This document shows, piece after piece, positions 50,829 to 59,567 of a DNA stretch of 64,000 nucleotides. Position numbers and translations under genes: made by a program. Each line of letters begins with the position of its first letter. Within the stretch, counting starts at the first letter, position 1. This DNA is from Hyphomicrobiales bacterium (lineage in GTDB: Bacteria; Pseudomonadota; Alphaproteobacteria; Rhizobiales; Rhizobiaceae), in assembly GCA_900489925.1 (NCBI GenBank), contig UEHQ01000030.1:1-64000 (forward strand), read 5' to 3'. The notes beneath the pieces were generated by a model, which saw only the letters and a program-made list of their open reading frames with translations, made no database searches and was not told the origin of the DNA.

Positions 50829-52165
50829 CGATGAAGTCTGAACGCAGTATTACCCGCCCGCTTATCCTTGCCCTGACAACCGTCATGGTCATCTTCTGGT
50901 TGCTGGCAATCGGCCTGAGCATTCGTGTCATGCAACACGAGTTCGACGAGATCTTCGATAGCGCCCAGCAGGAGACGACAGAGCGTTTGCTGGCTCTCAT
51001 CATCGACGACATTGCGCAGGGCAACATGGATGACCCGCGCAGCGTCGCTATCTTGAGAACAGCGGCAAACCGCGAATACCTGACCTATCAGGTGCGCGAC
51101 GCCAGCGGCAAGGTCGTGCTTCGTTCCAACGACGCCTCGGCCGAACCGTTCCAGGTTCCGCTGAAGACCGGTTTCCACGATACCGACACGGCACGGATCT
51201 ACACGGAGCGGTCGGCTGATGGCAGCCTGTTTCTGCAGGTCGCAGATCGCTTCAAGAATCGCCGCGAGGCCGTGCGCGAAAGCGCCGCTACGCTGCTCAT
51301 TCCGCTGATCGCCCTCATCCCCGCCAGCATCTTCGCTGTCTGGTTCATCGTGAGCCGCGCGATGCGGCCGCTGGATGCCTTGCGGCAGGATATCGGAACA
51401 AAGGACGGCGGCAATCTGGCGCCGCTTGCGGGCAACAGCTTGCCGAAGGAGCTGAGACCGATCGCGCGCTCCGTCAACCTGCTACTCGACCGGCTGCGTG
51501 CGGCGCTGGAAGCCGAACGTGAATTCACAGCCAACAGCGCCCACGAGCTGAGAACACCGATCGCCGGAGCGCTGGCACAGACCCAACGTCTCGCCGAAGA
51601 GCTTGGGCCGGGACAACCGCAATTGCGCGCCCGACAGGTCGAGACCTCGCTCGTCAATCTGGGGCGGCTCGCAGAGAAATTGTTGCAGTTATCTCGCGCC
51701 GAAGCAGGGATCGGCGGCAGCGCCACGCCTGCCGATCTGCGGCCGGTACTGGACATGGTGGTATCGGACTTTGAGCGCGACAGCCGCTCGCACGGCCGAT
51801 TGCGCTACTCGGCGCCCAAAGGCGCGACGCTGACCCGCAACGCCGACATGGACGCCTTCGGCATCGTCATCCGCAACCTGATCGAAAACGCGTTGACGCA
51901 CGGCGATCCTGAAATGCCGGTCAATGTCAGCCTCGAGGGCGACGGCGTCATTCGCGTCGTCAACGACGGGCCGGCTGTGCGAGAGATCGACATACAGACG
52001 CTCAAAAAGCGCTTCCGGCGTGGCAAGACCACCGGCGCCGGCTCCGGCCTCGGCCTGGCGATCGCCGATCGAATTGTCTCGCAAATGGGCGGGACCCTGG
52101 AGCTGTTTTCGCCCGCGAGCGGCGAGGTATCCGGTTTCGAGGCCCGCATCATCCTGCCCGCCTGA
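50825..52165 (+). CDS. Sensor histidine kinase
   Basis: A 446-residue membrane kinase. Two transmembrane segments (about residues 14-36 and 157-178) flank a periplasmic domain of about 120 residues. The phospho-His is H240 in SAHELRTPIAG, the N-box is in RNLIENALTHG, and the ATP lid shows GAGSGLGLAIA. HAMP-like sequence follows the second helix. It is co-translated with the response regulator. The periplasmic part resembles the QseC/PmrB sensor type. The stimulus is unknown. Confidence 0.92.
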   Translation: MTMKSERSITRPLILALTTVMVIFWLLAIGLSIRVMQHEFDEIFDSAQQETTERLLALIIDDIAQGNMDDPRSVAILRTAANREYLTYQVRDASGKVVLRSNDASAEPFQVPLKTGFHDTDTARIYTERSADGSLFLQVADRFKNRREAVRESAATLLIPLIALIPASIFAVWFIVSRAMRPLDALRQDIGTKDGGNLAPLAGNSLPKELRPIARSVNLLLDRLRAALEAEREFTANSAHELRTPIAGALAQTQRLAEELGPGQPQLRARQVETSLVNLGRLAEKLLQLSRAEAGIGGSATPADLRPVLDMVVSDFERDSRSHGRLRYSAPKGATLTRNADMDAFGIVIRNLIENALTHGDPEMPVNVSLEGDGVIRVVNDGPAVREIDIQTLKKRFRRGKTTGAGSGLGLAIADRIVSQMGGTLELFSPASGEVSGFEARIILPA

Positions 52166-52239
52166 GCGTTGGTTTTGGCTTGCAAATCATGCCGAACGGT
52201 GCGAGCAGACGCTGAGCTTCTCGAACAAGCAGAATCCGA

Positions 52240-53160
52240 ATGATCATCTCTTTCGATATTGGCGGTTCGGCCATCAAGGGCGGCATCGCCCGCTCTGAAA
52301 CCGACATCACTCCACTCGGTCGGCACCCGACACCCGTCGATGACTTTGCCACCTTCATCGCCACTTTGCGTGCGATCATTGCCGAGACCGGCGAACAGCC
52401 GACGCGGCTTTCCTTTTCGATCGCTGGTGTGGTCGATCCGGATACGCAGCGGCTGACCTGCGCCAACATTCCCTGCATTCACGGGCGCAATCTCGCCGCC
52501 GACCTGGAGACCGAGTTCGGTCTTCCTGTCCTGATTGCCAACGATGCGGATTGCTTTGCAATCGCCGAAGCCGGCCTTGGCGCCGGCAGGGGACATCGCA
52601 TCGTGCTCGGTGCCATTCTCGGCACCGGCGTCGGCGGCGGCGTGGTGGCCAATGGCAGGCTGATCAACGAAGCCGGCGGTTTTGCAGGTGAATGGGGCCA
52701 CGGCTCTATCGTCGCCTTGCGTGCCGGCCACCCATCTGTCGAAATCCCCCATTTCCAGTGCGGTTGCGGCCAGAAGGGCTGCGTCGATACCATTGGCGGA
52801 GCCCGCGGCGTCGAACGGCTGCACAAGACGCTCCATGATCTCGATTTCTCAAGCCAGGAGATCATCGACCAGTGGCTGAAGGGCGAAGAGAAGGCGACGC
52901 GGACGATGGACGTCTACGTGGATCTCGTCGCCTCCCCGCTGGCGCTGACAATCAACATTACCGGCGCAACCATTGTACCGGTGGCCGGTGGACTGTCGAA
53001 CGTCGAGCCTCTGCTGGCCGAACTCGACAAAGCCGTGCGGCAGCGAATCCTGCGCAAGTTCGACCGCCCGATCGTCGTACGCAGCGAATGCCGCGTCGAA
53101 CCCGGGCTGATCGGCGCAGCGCTGCTCGGCTTGAGAGCGGAAGCCGATCTGACGGCTTGA
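52240..53160 (+). CDS. ROK-family sugar kinase
   Basis: A 306-residue ROK kinase. The phosphate loop is IISFDIGGSAIKGGIA, the catalytic Asp is in NDADCFAIAEA, the GTGVGGGVV motif follows, and the zinc site CGCGQKGCVDT is complete. These fit a cytosolic glucokinase or N-acetylhexosamine kinase, but the exact sugar is not predictable. It lies 74 bases after the histidine kinase on the same strand and ends at a terminator. Confidence 0.9.
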   Translation: MIISFDIGGSAIKGGIARSETDITPLGRHPTPVDDFATFIATLRAIIAETGEQPTRLSFSIAGVVDPDTQRLTCANIPCIHGRNLAADLETEFGLPVLIANDADCFAIAEAGLGAGRGHRIVLGAILGTGVGGGVVANGRLINEAGGFAGEWGHGSIVALRAGHPSVEIPHFQCGCGQKGCVDTIGGARGVERLHKTLHDLDFSSQEIIDQWLKGEEKATRTMDVYVDLVASPLALTINITGATIVPVAGGLSNVEPLLAELDKAVRQRILRKFDRPIVVRSECRVEPGLIGAALLGLRAEADLTA

Positions 53161-53185
53161 GCTGACCGAGCGGGATCCTTCACCA

Positions 53186-53222
53186 AAAAGAAATGGCGCG
53201 GTTTTCACCGCGCCATTTTTGT
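53186..53222. terminator. Bidirectional terminator between ROK kinase and RND gene
   Basis: AAATGGCGCGGT (53191-53202) pairs with ACCGCGCCATTT (53207-53218) around TTTC, with A and T runs on both sides. It serves the two convergent genes. Confidence 0.9.
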
Positions 53223-56200
53223 TTACTCTGCCGCCACCGCCGGAGGCTGATGGTGATCGGGCACCGCGTCGTTGCTGTTCGACGCGAGGGCCTTTTCGTC
53301 TTCCTTCGTCTTCGGCTCCTTGCCGAAGAACAGTGCGTAGGCCGCCGGCAACACCAGGATCGTCAGAACCGTTGCGACCAGGATGCCGCCCATCATGGCG
53401 TAGGCGAGCGGACCCCAGAAGACACCGCGCGAGATCGGGATCAGCGCCAGAACCGCTGTCAGCGCCGTAAGCATGATCGGGCGGAAACGGCGCACCGCCG
53501 CGCCGACAATCGCCTCCTGTCGATGCATCCCCGCCTTGATATCCTGGTCGATCTGATCGACGAGAATGATCGAGTTACGGATGATGATGCCGAGCAGCGC
53601 GATGACGCCGAGGATGGCGACGAAGCCGAAGGGCGCGCCGGAGATCAGCAGTGCCGCAGCAGCGCCGATGATGCCGAGCGGGCCGGTCGCCAGCACCAGC
53701 ATCGCCTTGCCGAAGTGCTGCAGCTGCGCCATCAGGAGCAGGACGATGACGACAAGCATGATCGGTGCCTTGGCGGCGATCGATGCCTGGCTTTCGGCGG
53801 AATCTTCCGCGCCACCCTGGATCTCGACCTTGTAGCCGGCCGGCAGGCTGTCACGCAGCGGCTGCAGATCGGCATACATCTTCATGACGACGTCATTTGA
53901 CTGCACGCCATCGGGAAGCGTCGCACGGATGCTGATCGTCGGCAGACGATCACGCCGCCACTCGATACCCTGCTCGAGAACAGGCACCACCTTGGCGATC
54001 TGCGAGACCGGCACGAAGCCGCCGAAGTCTGTCGGCACATAGACCGAGTTGACGGCCGACAGCAGCGAGCGATTGGCATCCGGCTCGCGGGCAACGATCG
54101 AAACCGTTTCCTCGCCATCGCGGAAATCATCGAGCGGTGCGCCGGACATCGCGGTCTGCAGCATCTGGCGGACGCGTTGCGAGGTAACGCCGAGGGCGCG
54201 GGCACGATCCTGGTCGATCACCAGTTTCATCGCCGGCACCTGCTCCAGCCAGTCGTCATGGATCGCGCCAAGCAGCGGATTGGCCTGGAACTTCGCTTTT
54301 ACCTCGTCCGCGATCTTGCGGACTTCCTGGCGATCCGGACCCATCACACGCATCTGCACGGGCCAACCGGTCGGCGGACCGAGGAACAGGCGGTCGACCT
54401 TGCCGCGGATATCGGGGAAGTCCTCGGCAAGGATCGTCCGCAGCTTGACGATCAGCCGTTCGCGGGCCGGCTCGTCGTTTGCCATGATCAGCAGCTGTGC
54501 GAAGTTCGGGTTCGGAAGCTGCTGGTCGAGAGGCAGGAAGAAGCGCGGTGCGCCTTCGCCGATATAGGTGGCGACGAACTTCTTATCCTTGTCGTCCATG
54601 ATCTTGGCTTCGAGCGCCTTCGATTGCGTCTCGACTTCCTTGATGCTGGTACCCTCAGGCAGCCAGAGATCGACGAGGATCTCGGGACGCGAGGACTGCG
54701 GGAAGAAGTTCTGCGGAATGAACTGGAAGGCCCAAAGGCTGGTGGCGAAGGTCACCAACGTCATGGCGACGACGATGATCCGGTGGCGCACGGCCCAGCC
54801 GACCGTCGATCGCAGCCGGCGATAGAAGCTGGTGTCGAAGGCGTCATGATGCTCGCCGCCGGCATGCTGGCGCTGCTTCAGGATCATGTAGCCGAGCCAC
54901 GGCGTGAAATAGACCGCCACGAACCACGAGACCACAAGCGCGATGCCGACGACATAGAACAGCGTGCGCACATACTCGCCGGCAGTGGAGGCCGCGAAGC
55001 CAACCGGAATGAACCCGGCCGTGGTGATCAGCGTGCCCGTCAGCATCGGGAAGGCGGTGGAGGAATAGGCGAAACTCGCCGCCTCAATCTTCACCAGCCC
55101 CTCTTCGAGCTTTCGCTCCATCAACTCGACCACGATCATCGCGTCGTCGACGAGGAGCCCAAGCGCAATGATCAACGCCCCGAGCGAGATACGCTGCAGG
55201 TCGATGCCAAGCTCGTACATGATGGCGAAAGTGGCGGCCAGCACCAACGGAATGGCGATGGCGATGACGAGGCCCGAACGCCAGCCGATCGACAGGAACG
55301 AGACGACGAGAACGATGGCCAGCGCTTCGCCGAGCGCATGCATGAACTCGCTCACCGCATCGGTGACGACATCAGGCTGGTTGGAGATCTGGTCGACAGC
55401 AACGCCGTAGGGCAGCGATTCCTCGAAGTGCTTGTAGGTCGCTTCGACATCCTTGCCGACATCGGTGACCTTGAAGCCCTTGGCCATGACGACGCCGACC
55501 TGGACGCTCTCGTGGCCATTGAAGCGATACTTCTTCTGATAGGGATCTTCGAGACCGGAATAGACGGTGGCAATATCGCCGAGACGAGTGACCTGATTGC
55601 CGGCCTTGAGCCGGAGCTCGCGGATATCGGCGGCCTTGGTCACGTCGCCTTCGACGGCGATGCGCACCGAGCGCGTGCCGGTATCGACCGAGCCTGCCGG
55701 ATCGACACTGTTCTGGCCCTTGATGGCATTCTGCAGGTCGAGAATCGTCAGGCCGCGTTCTGCAAGCGCCTTGGACGAGACGTCGATATAGATCTTCTCC
55801 GGCTGATCACCGATGATGACCGCCTTCTCGACGCCCGGCGTCGTCAGCAGCATGTCGCGCGCCTGGATCGCGAACTTCTTCAGCTCGGGATAGCTGTAGC
55901 CATCGCCGCTGATCGAATGCAGCGTGATGAAGGTATCGCCGAACTCGTCGTTGAAATAGGGGCCGAGCAGGCCTTCCGGCAATTCGCTGGAGATATCGCC
56001 GACCTTCTTGCGCACCTGGTAGAAGGCATCGGCAACCTGCGCCGCGTTGGTGTCGCCCTTGACCTGCAGCGTGATGACGGCGGAACCGGCGCGCGTATAG
56101 GACTTCACCCAGTCGATATGCGGGGTTTCCTGCAGCTTGCGTTCGATCTTGTTGACCACCTGGTCTTCCATCTCCTGGATGGAAGCGCCAGGCCACACGG

Positions 56201-56375
56201 CCTGCACGACCATGACGCGGAAGGTGAAGTCAGGATCTTCCTTCTGGCCCATGCGCATCAATCCGAGCACGCCGGTGATCAGGATGAGCCCAAACAGGAA
56301 GCGCGCGATGCTCGGATGTCCGATCGCCCAGCGCGACAGGTTGAAGGGCTTCTTCTCGGTGGTGGAATTGTCCAT
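53223..56375 (-). CDS. RND efflux transporter permease subunit
   Basis: A 1050-residue resistance-nodulation-division pump in the inner membrane. Twelve helices are expected. The N-terminus has the first helix FLFGLILITGVLGL; the conserved ALGLLVDDAMIVVEL charged helix carries the proton-relay Asp pair. GPLAYAMMGGILVATVLTI is in the last helices. The periplasmic porter loops and hairpins are complete. The C-terminal cytosolic tail is charged. Short N-terminus and porter sequence suggest a divergent HAE1/HME-like group; the substrate is unknown. It lies 24 bases after the adaptor gene. Confidence 0.92.
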   Translation of the reverse strand: MDNSTTEKKPFNLSRWAIGHPSIARFLFGLILITGVLGLMRMGQKEDPDFTFRVMVVQAVWPGASIQEMEDQVVNKIERKLQETPHIDWVKSYTRAGSAVITLQVKGDTNAAQVADAFYQVRKKVGDISSELPEGLLGPYFNDEFGDTFITLHSISGDGYSYPELKKFAIQARDMLLTTPGVEKAVIIGDQPEKIYIDVSSKALAERGLTILDLQNAIKGQNSVDPAGSVDTGTRSVRIAVEGDVTKAADIRELRLKAGNQVTRLGDIATVYSGLEDPYQKKYRFNGHESVQVGVVMAKGFKVTDVGKDVEATYKHFEESLPYGVAVDQISNQPDVVTDAVSEFMHALGEALAIVLVVSFLSIGWRSGLVIAIAIPLVLAATFAIMYELGIDLQRISLGALIIALGLLVDDAMIVVELMERKLEEGLVKIEAASFAYSSTAFPMLTGTLITTAGFIPVGFAASTAGEYVRTLFYVVGIALVVSWFVAVYFTPWLGYMILKQRQHAGGEHHDAFDTSFYRRLRSTVGWAVRHRIIVVAMTLVTFATSLWAFQFIPQNFFPQSSRPEILVDLWLPEGTSIKEVETQSKALEAKIMDDKDKKFVATYIGEGAPRFFLPLDQQLPNPNFAQLLIMANDEPARERLIVKLRTILAEDFPDIRGKVDRLFLGPPTGWPVQMRVMGPDRQEVRKIADEVKAKFQANPLLGAIHDDWLEQVPAMKLVIDQDRARALGVTSQRVRQMLQTAMSGAPLDDFRDGEETVSIVAREPDANRSLLSAVNSVYVPTDFGGFVPVSQIAKVVPVLEQGIEWRRDRLPTISIRATLPDGVQSNDVVMKMYADLQPLRDSLPAGYKVEIQGGAEDSAESQASIAAKAPIMLVVIVLLLMAQLQHFGKAMLVLATGPLGIIGAAAALLISGAPFGFVAILGVIALLGIIIRNSIILVDQIDQDIKAGMHRQEAIVGAAVRRFRPIMLTALTAVLALIPISRGVFWGPLAYAMMGGILVATVLTILVLPAAYALFFGKEPKTKEDEKALASNSNDAVPDHHQPPAVAAE

Positions 56376-56399
56376 TGTCCCGTTCCCTCTCCTGACCGC

Positions 56400-57536
56400 T
56401 TAGCGAACGACGCCGGCAGCTTCGGCAGATGCCGACTGCTGGCCCGGCAGCTTGACCTTGAGATTTTCGGTCATGAACTGCGTTCCGGCGGCAACGACGA
56501 GATCGCCGGTCTTCAGGCCGTCGGAGACGTTGACGCCATCACCGGTGAAATCGGCCACCGTGACATCGCGGGCATGAACCGTCGCGGCATCGCGATCGAC
56601 CACCCAGACGATCTTCTTGCCATCCTTCTCGGAGAGCGCTGCAAGCGGGATGACGACATGGGCATTCGTATTGTTGACATCAGCCTCGATCGTCGCCGTC
56701 ATGCCGAGCAGAACGCGGTCATCGTTCGGCAGGCTGACGCGAACCGCAAATGTCCGCGACTGCGCATCGGCGCTTCCGGAAACTTCGCGCACCTTGCCTT
56801 CAAGAACCAGTCTGTTGTCCGACCAGAAGCTTGCCTTCACCGCCTTGCCCGGCTTGAACTGCGCGATATCGTTTTCCGGCACCGCGATCTGCACTTCCTT
56901 TTCGCCGTCGAGCGCGACCGTCGCCACCGGCGTACCCGCCGCAACGACCGCCCCGACATCGGCACTGATCGCCGTGACGATGCCGCTCTGGTCGGCCTTC
57001 AACTCGGCATAGCTCACCTGGTTTCTCGCCTGATCGAGCGAGGAAGCTGCGGCATCGCGGGTGGAGACGGCCTGGTCGTAGCTCAGCGACGCCTGCTCCA
57101 GCTGCGATTTTGCAGTCACGCTCCTATCGAACAGCTGCTGCGCGCGCTTGTTGGCAAGATCGGCGGTGCCGACGCCCTTTTCGGCGGCGGCAAGGTTCGC
57201 CTCGGCCGTTTTCGTCGCAAGTTCGTAATCGGTCGCATCGATGCGCGCGATCAGATCGCCCGGCTGCACGCGGTCGCCGATATTGACACGCCGCTCGGTG
57301 ATCTTGCCGGCAACGCGGAAGCCGAGGTTCATCTCGACTCGCGCCTTGACGGCACCGGAATAGTCAAGCGAGCGCGTATCGCCGGCTTTGGTGATCTCGA
57401 CCACCTTGACGGGCCGCAGCATCTCCTTCGTCTCTGCCTTCTTCTCATCGCTGCAGCCGGAAACGGCGAGCGATACGACGCCGAGAAGCACGAAACTGGC
57501 AACGGACGGCAACTTGACTGTCTTCAGCGAAATCAT
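56400..57536 (-). CDS. RND efflux periplasmic adaptor, lipoprotein
   Basis: A 378-residue membrane fusion protein. The signal ends in a lipobox (LAVSGC), so the mature protein is a lipid-anchored adaptor. Lipoyl halves (RVAGKITERRVNIGDRVQPGDLIARID and GIVTAISADVGAVVAAGTPVATV) flank a helical hairpin, followed by beta-barrel and membrane-proximal domains. It links the RND pump to an outer-membrane channel not in this window. ATG 57536 is chosen because AGGAG lies eight bases upstream; a GTG at 57545 overlaps that motif. Confidence 0.92.
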   Translation of the reverse strand: MISLKTVKLPSVASFVLLGVVSLAVSGCSDEKKAETKEMLRPVKVVEITKAGDTRSLDYSGAVKARVEMNLGFRVAGKITERRVNIGDRVQPGDLIARIDATDYELATKTAEANLAAAEKGVGTADLANKRAQQLFDRSVTAKSQLEQASLSYDQAVSTRDAAASSLDQARNQVSYAELKADQSGIVTAISADVGAVVAAGTPVATVALDGEKEVQIAVPENDIAQFKPGKAVKASFWSDNRLVLEGKVREVSGSADAQSRTFAVRVSLPNDDRVLLGMTATIEADVNNTNAHVVIPLAALSEKDGKKIVWVVDRDAATVHARDVTVADFTGDGVNVSDGLKTGDLVVAAGTQFMTENLKVKLPGQQSASAEAAGVVR

Positions 57537-57594
57537 CTTTCGCACTCCTAAAATGGTTTTGTGTGTTGAGCTGCGCGGCGGCCTGACCGTCGGG

Positions 57595-58203
57595 CTATTT
57601 TTTTAGTGCCCTGATCGAGAAATCGATCAGTTCAACCACCGTCGCGCGGTTGGTCTTGGCAAGACATTGGGCCACCATGATCGGGTGGCAGAGCGTCGTC
57701 GTCGCAGCCCCGAAGCAGCGTGATGCCGCGGCGGGGTCCTGATCGACGAATTCGCCGGCCTCGATGCCCTCGCGGATCACCTCGGCCAGCAGGTCGTGAA
57801 TGCTATCGACATGCTTTTCAATCACGTGCCAGTCGCGCTCGATGGCAACGACGACCATCTCATGCACCTTCTCCTGGTCGATCATGGTCTCGACGGTCAT
57901 CTCGTACTGACCACGGACGAAACGGCTGAGCCGCTCGGAAGCACTGAGGGGGAGATGACAAATGTCATAGGCCTGCTGGTAGCTGGCTGCCAGCATCCGG
58001 CCACAGATCGCCTGGTGGATTTCCACCTTGGAAGAGAAGAAGCGGTAGACGTTGGCGGGCGACATGCCCAGGTCGCGGGCGATGTCCGCAACCGTGGTCT
58101 TCGAGTAACCGTAGTGGCGAAACAGCCTTTCGGCGGCATCGAGAATGCGGGTCACATTCTCCTGTCGCGTTGAATCAAGGGCGTTTTCGGCGATGTCGTT
58201 CAT
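57595..58203 (-). CDS. TetR-family regulator of the RND operon
   Basis: A 202-residue TetR regulator. The HTH is VTRILDAAERLFRHYGYSKTTVADIARDLGMSPANVYRFF, with AefR/TetR_C-like helices after it. It is first of a tetR-MFP-RND cluster on the minus strand (58-base gap to the adaptor). A 36-bp inverted repeat overlaps its promoter, so it likely represses its own operon. Unlike emrR it is not divergent from its pump genes. Confidence 0.9.
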   Translation of the reverse strand: MNDIAENALDSTRQENVTRILDAAERLFRHYGYSKTTVADIARDLGMSPANVYRFFSSKVEIHQAICGRMLAASYQQAYDICHLPLSASERLSRFVRGQYEMTVETMIDQEKVHEMVVVAIERDWHVIEKHVDSIHDLLAEVIREGIEAGEFVDQDPAAASRCFGAATTTLCHPIMVAQCLAKTNRATVVELIDFSIRALKK

Positions 58204-58221
58204 GAGTTCTGCACACCTGAA

Positions 58222-58257
58222 TTACGACTGACGATTTTTGAATTTCGTCAGTCGTAA
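58222..58257. promoter_or_regulatory. Large perfect operator palindrome upstream of tetR-MFP-RND
   Basis: TTACGACTGACGA (58222-58234) and TCGTCAGTCGTAA (58245-58257) form a perfect 13-bp inverted repeat with a 10-base AT-rich spacer. It starts 18 bases before the tetR start and its right arm covers the predicted -10. Confidence 0.82.
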
Positions 58258-58279
58258 AACATCAAGTGGCATTTGTCAA
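58251..58279 (-). promoter_or_regulatory. Predicted promoter of the tetR-MFP-RND operon
   Basis: On the minus strand TTGACA (complement of 58279-58274) is followed after 17 bases by TACGAC (complement of 58256-58251). The -10 lies inside one arm of the operator palindrome. Confidence 0.6.
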
Positions 58280-58303
58280 TCTGCTGCGCTGCGGCAGAAC
58301 GAC

Positions 58304-58792
58304 CTAGAAGCCGGCCACAACTGGGCGAAAGCGACGAAGGCTGAGATAACCGACAATCAGAAACGCAAGGAAAACAATTGCCTGCACGATGCCGACGATC
58401 GGCTCTCCGCCTGTCGGCGCCAGCGCGTTGAGGGGTGGTATCTTCTGGAATGACTGAACGACGAAGACCAGACAGTTGAAGTAGAAGAGCGCGAGCGCGC
58501 CCACGATGAAGATGGGGCGCCAGAAACCAGCCATCCCAAAACGATAGCGGGCAAGTGCCGTGGGTATGAAGACTAGGACGCAGATGATACCGACGCCGAT
58601 CCCCGGCGTGAAGCCATTATAGGGAAAGACGAAGCCCGTCAGGACCGTGACCGCCGTGGTCAGCATGAACAAGGCGGTCCACCGGTCGAAGCGCTTCCCT
58701 GAAATAAGCCCATAGGCAAGCGCGACACCGGCAACGATCGCGATCAGGCTGACAATGACATGAAACAAAGTAAGAGCTGCTATTCCCGACAT
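58304..58792 (-). CDS. Hypothetical four-helix membrane protein
   Basis: A 162-residue protein with four hydrophobic segments (for example LFHVIVSLIAIVAGVALAYGLI and GIGVGIICVLVFIPTALA). A conserved-looking central PYNGFTPGIG loop is present. I do not recognise a named family. It lies between the RND operon and osmC on the same strand and seems to be a separate unit. The C-terminus is basic (LRRFRPVVAGF). Confidence 0.75.
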   Translation of the reverse strand: MSGIAALTLFHVIVSLIAIVAGVALAYGLISGKRFDRWTALFMLTTAVTVLTGFVFPYNGFTPGIGVGIICVLVFIPTALARYRFGMAGFWRPIFIVGALALFYFNCLVFVVQSFQKIPPLNALAPTGGEPIVGIVQAIVFLAFLIVGYLSLRRFRPVVAGF

Positions 58793-58940
58793 GGTTTAAC
58801 TCCCTTGATGAAGGCGGGTCAAAAGAATGGGCAATGAAAATGCGGGATGATGGCAGGACGCACTACGGACCTGCGCAGCGGATGCTGCCGTGTAATCACT
58901 TCAAATGAAAGAGAAATTTAAAGAGAGCAACGTGATGTAT

Positions 58941-58963
58941 GCGTGCCGCGAACCGCGGCACGC
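58941..58963 (-). terminator. Hairpin downstream of osmC
   Basis: GCGTGCCGCG (58941-58950) pairs perfectly with CGCGGCACGC (58954-58963) around AAC. It lies 22 bases after the osmC stop. No T-run follows immediately. Confidence 0.6.
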
Positions 58964-58984
58964 GGCTCTTCTGCTCGCTGGAAC

Positions 58985-59416
58985 CTAGATGAGCTGAACA
59001 TCCAGGGAAATTGGAACCGCCGACAGTGCCTTCGAAACCGGGCAACCGGCCTTCGCCTTGTTTGCAAGTTCGATGAAGGTCTTTTCATCTGCATTCGGAA
59101 CACTGCCGCGCAGCGTCAGCTGGATCGCGCTGATGGCAAAACCACCTTCAACGCTCTCCAGCGTTACCTTTGCGGTTGTTTCCATATTGTCGGCCGTAAA
59201 GCCAGCCTCGTTTAGTATCAGCGACAGGGCCATCGTGAAGCAGCCGGCATGGGCCGCGCCGATCAGTTCTTCCGGGTTGGTGCCCGGGAGGCCTTCGAAG
59301 CGGCTTGCAAAGCCATAAGGGTAGGACTTCAGCGCGCCGCTCTGCGTCGAAATCTGGCCCTTGCCGTCCTTGAGACCGCCCGACCACTGTGCGGAAGCTG
59401 TACGATTGATCTGCAT
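58985..59416 (-). CDS. osmC: OsmC-family peroxidase
   Basis: A 143-residue OsmC protein. Peroxidatic and resolving Cys are in AAHAGCFTMALS (about residue 59) and KAGCPVSKAL (about 125). The whole chain follows E. coli OsmC closely (GKGQISTQSG, NPEELIGAAHAG). It reduces organic hydroperoxides and is often induced by osmotic or oxidative stress. GGAG lies before ATG 59416. Confidence 0.93.
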   Translation of the reverse strand: MQINRTASAQWSGGLKDGKGQISTQSGALKSYPYGFASRFEGLPGTNPEELIGAAHAGCFTMALSLILNEAGFTADNMETTAKVTLESVEGGFAISAIQLTLRGSVPNADEKTFIELANKAKAGCPVSKALSAVPISLDVQLI

Positions 59417-59567
59417 GCCGTTCTCCTGTTGATTGAGTTTTCGTCGAACGCAGCGAACAAGCCGCGCCGTTCGTTCGAGAGGCGCAACGGACCCTCGCCG
59501 CTGGATATAATCCTCTAAATCAGGAAGGCGACAGGCATGCGAAATTTGATCGCCTCGGCCTGCGCGA

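Noticed and set aside
54177..57551. Very long plus-strand open frame (over 1,100 codons) antisense to the RND and adaptor genes
   Set aside because: Composition is dominated by Asp, Arg, His and Gly as expected from the complement of RND coding DNA. Both sense genes are intact and conserved.
58238..58453. Plus-strand open frame across the tetR operator region
   Set aside because: It overlaps the operator/promoter and the 3' end of the membrane protein gene and has no supporting motif.
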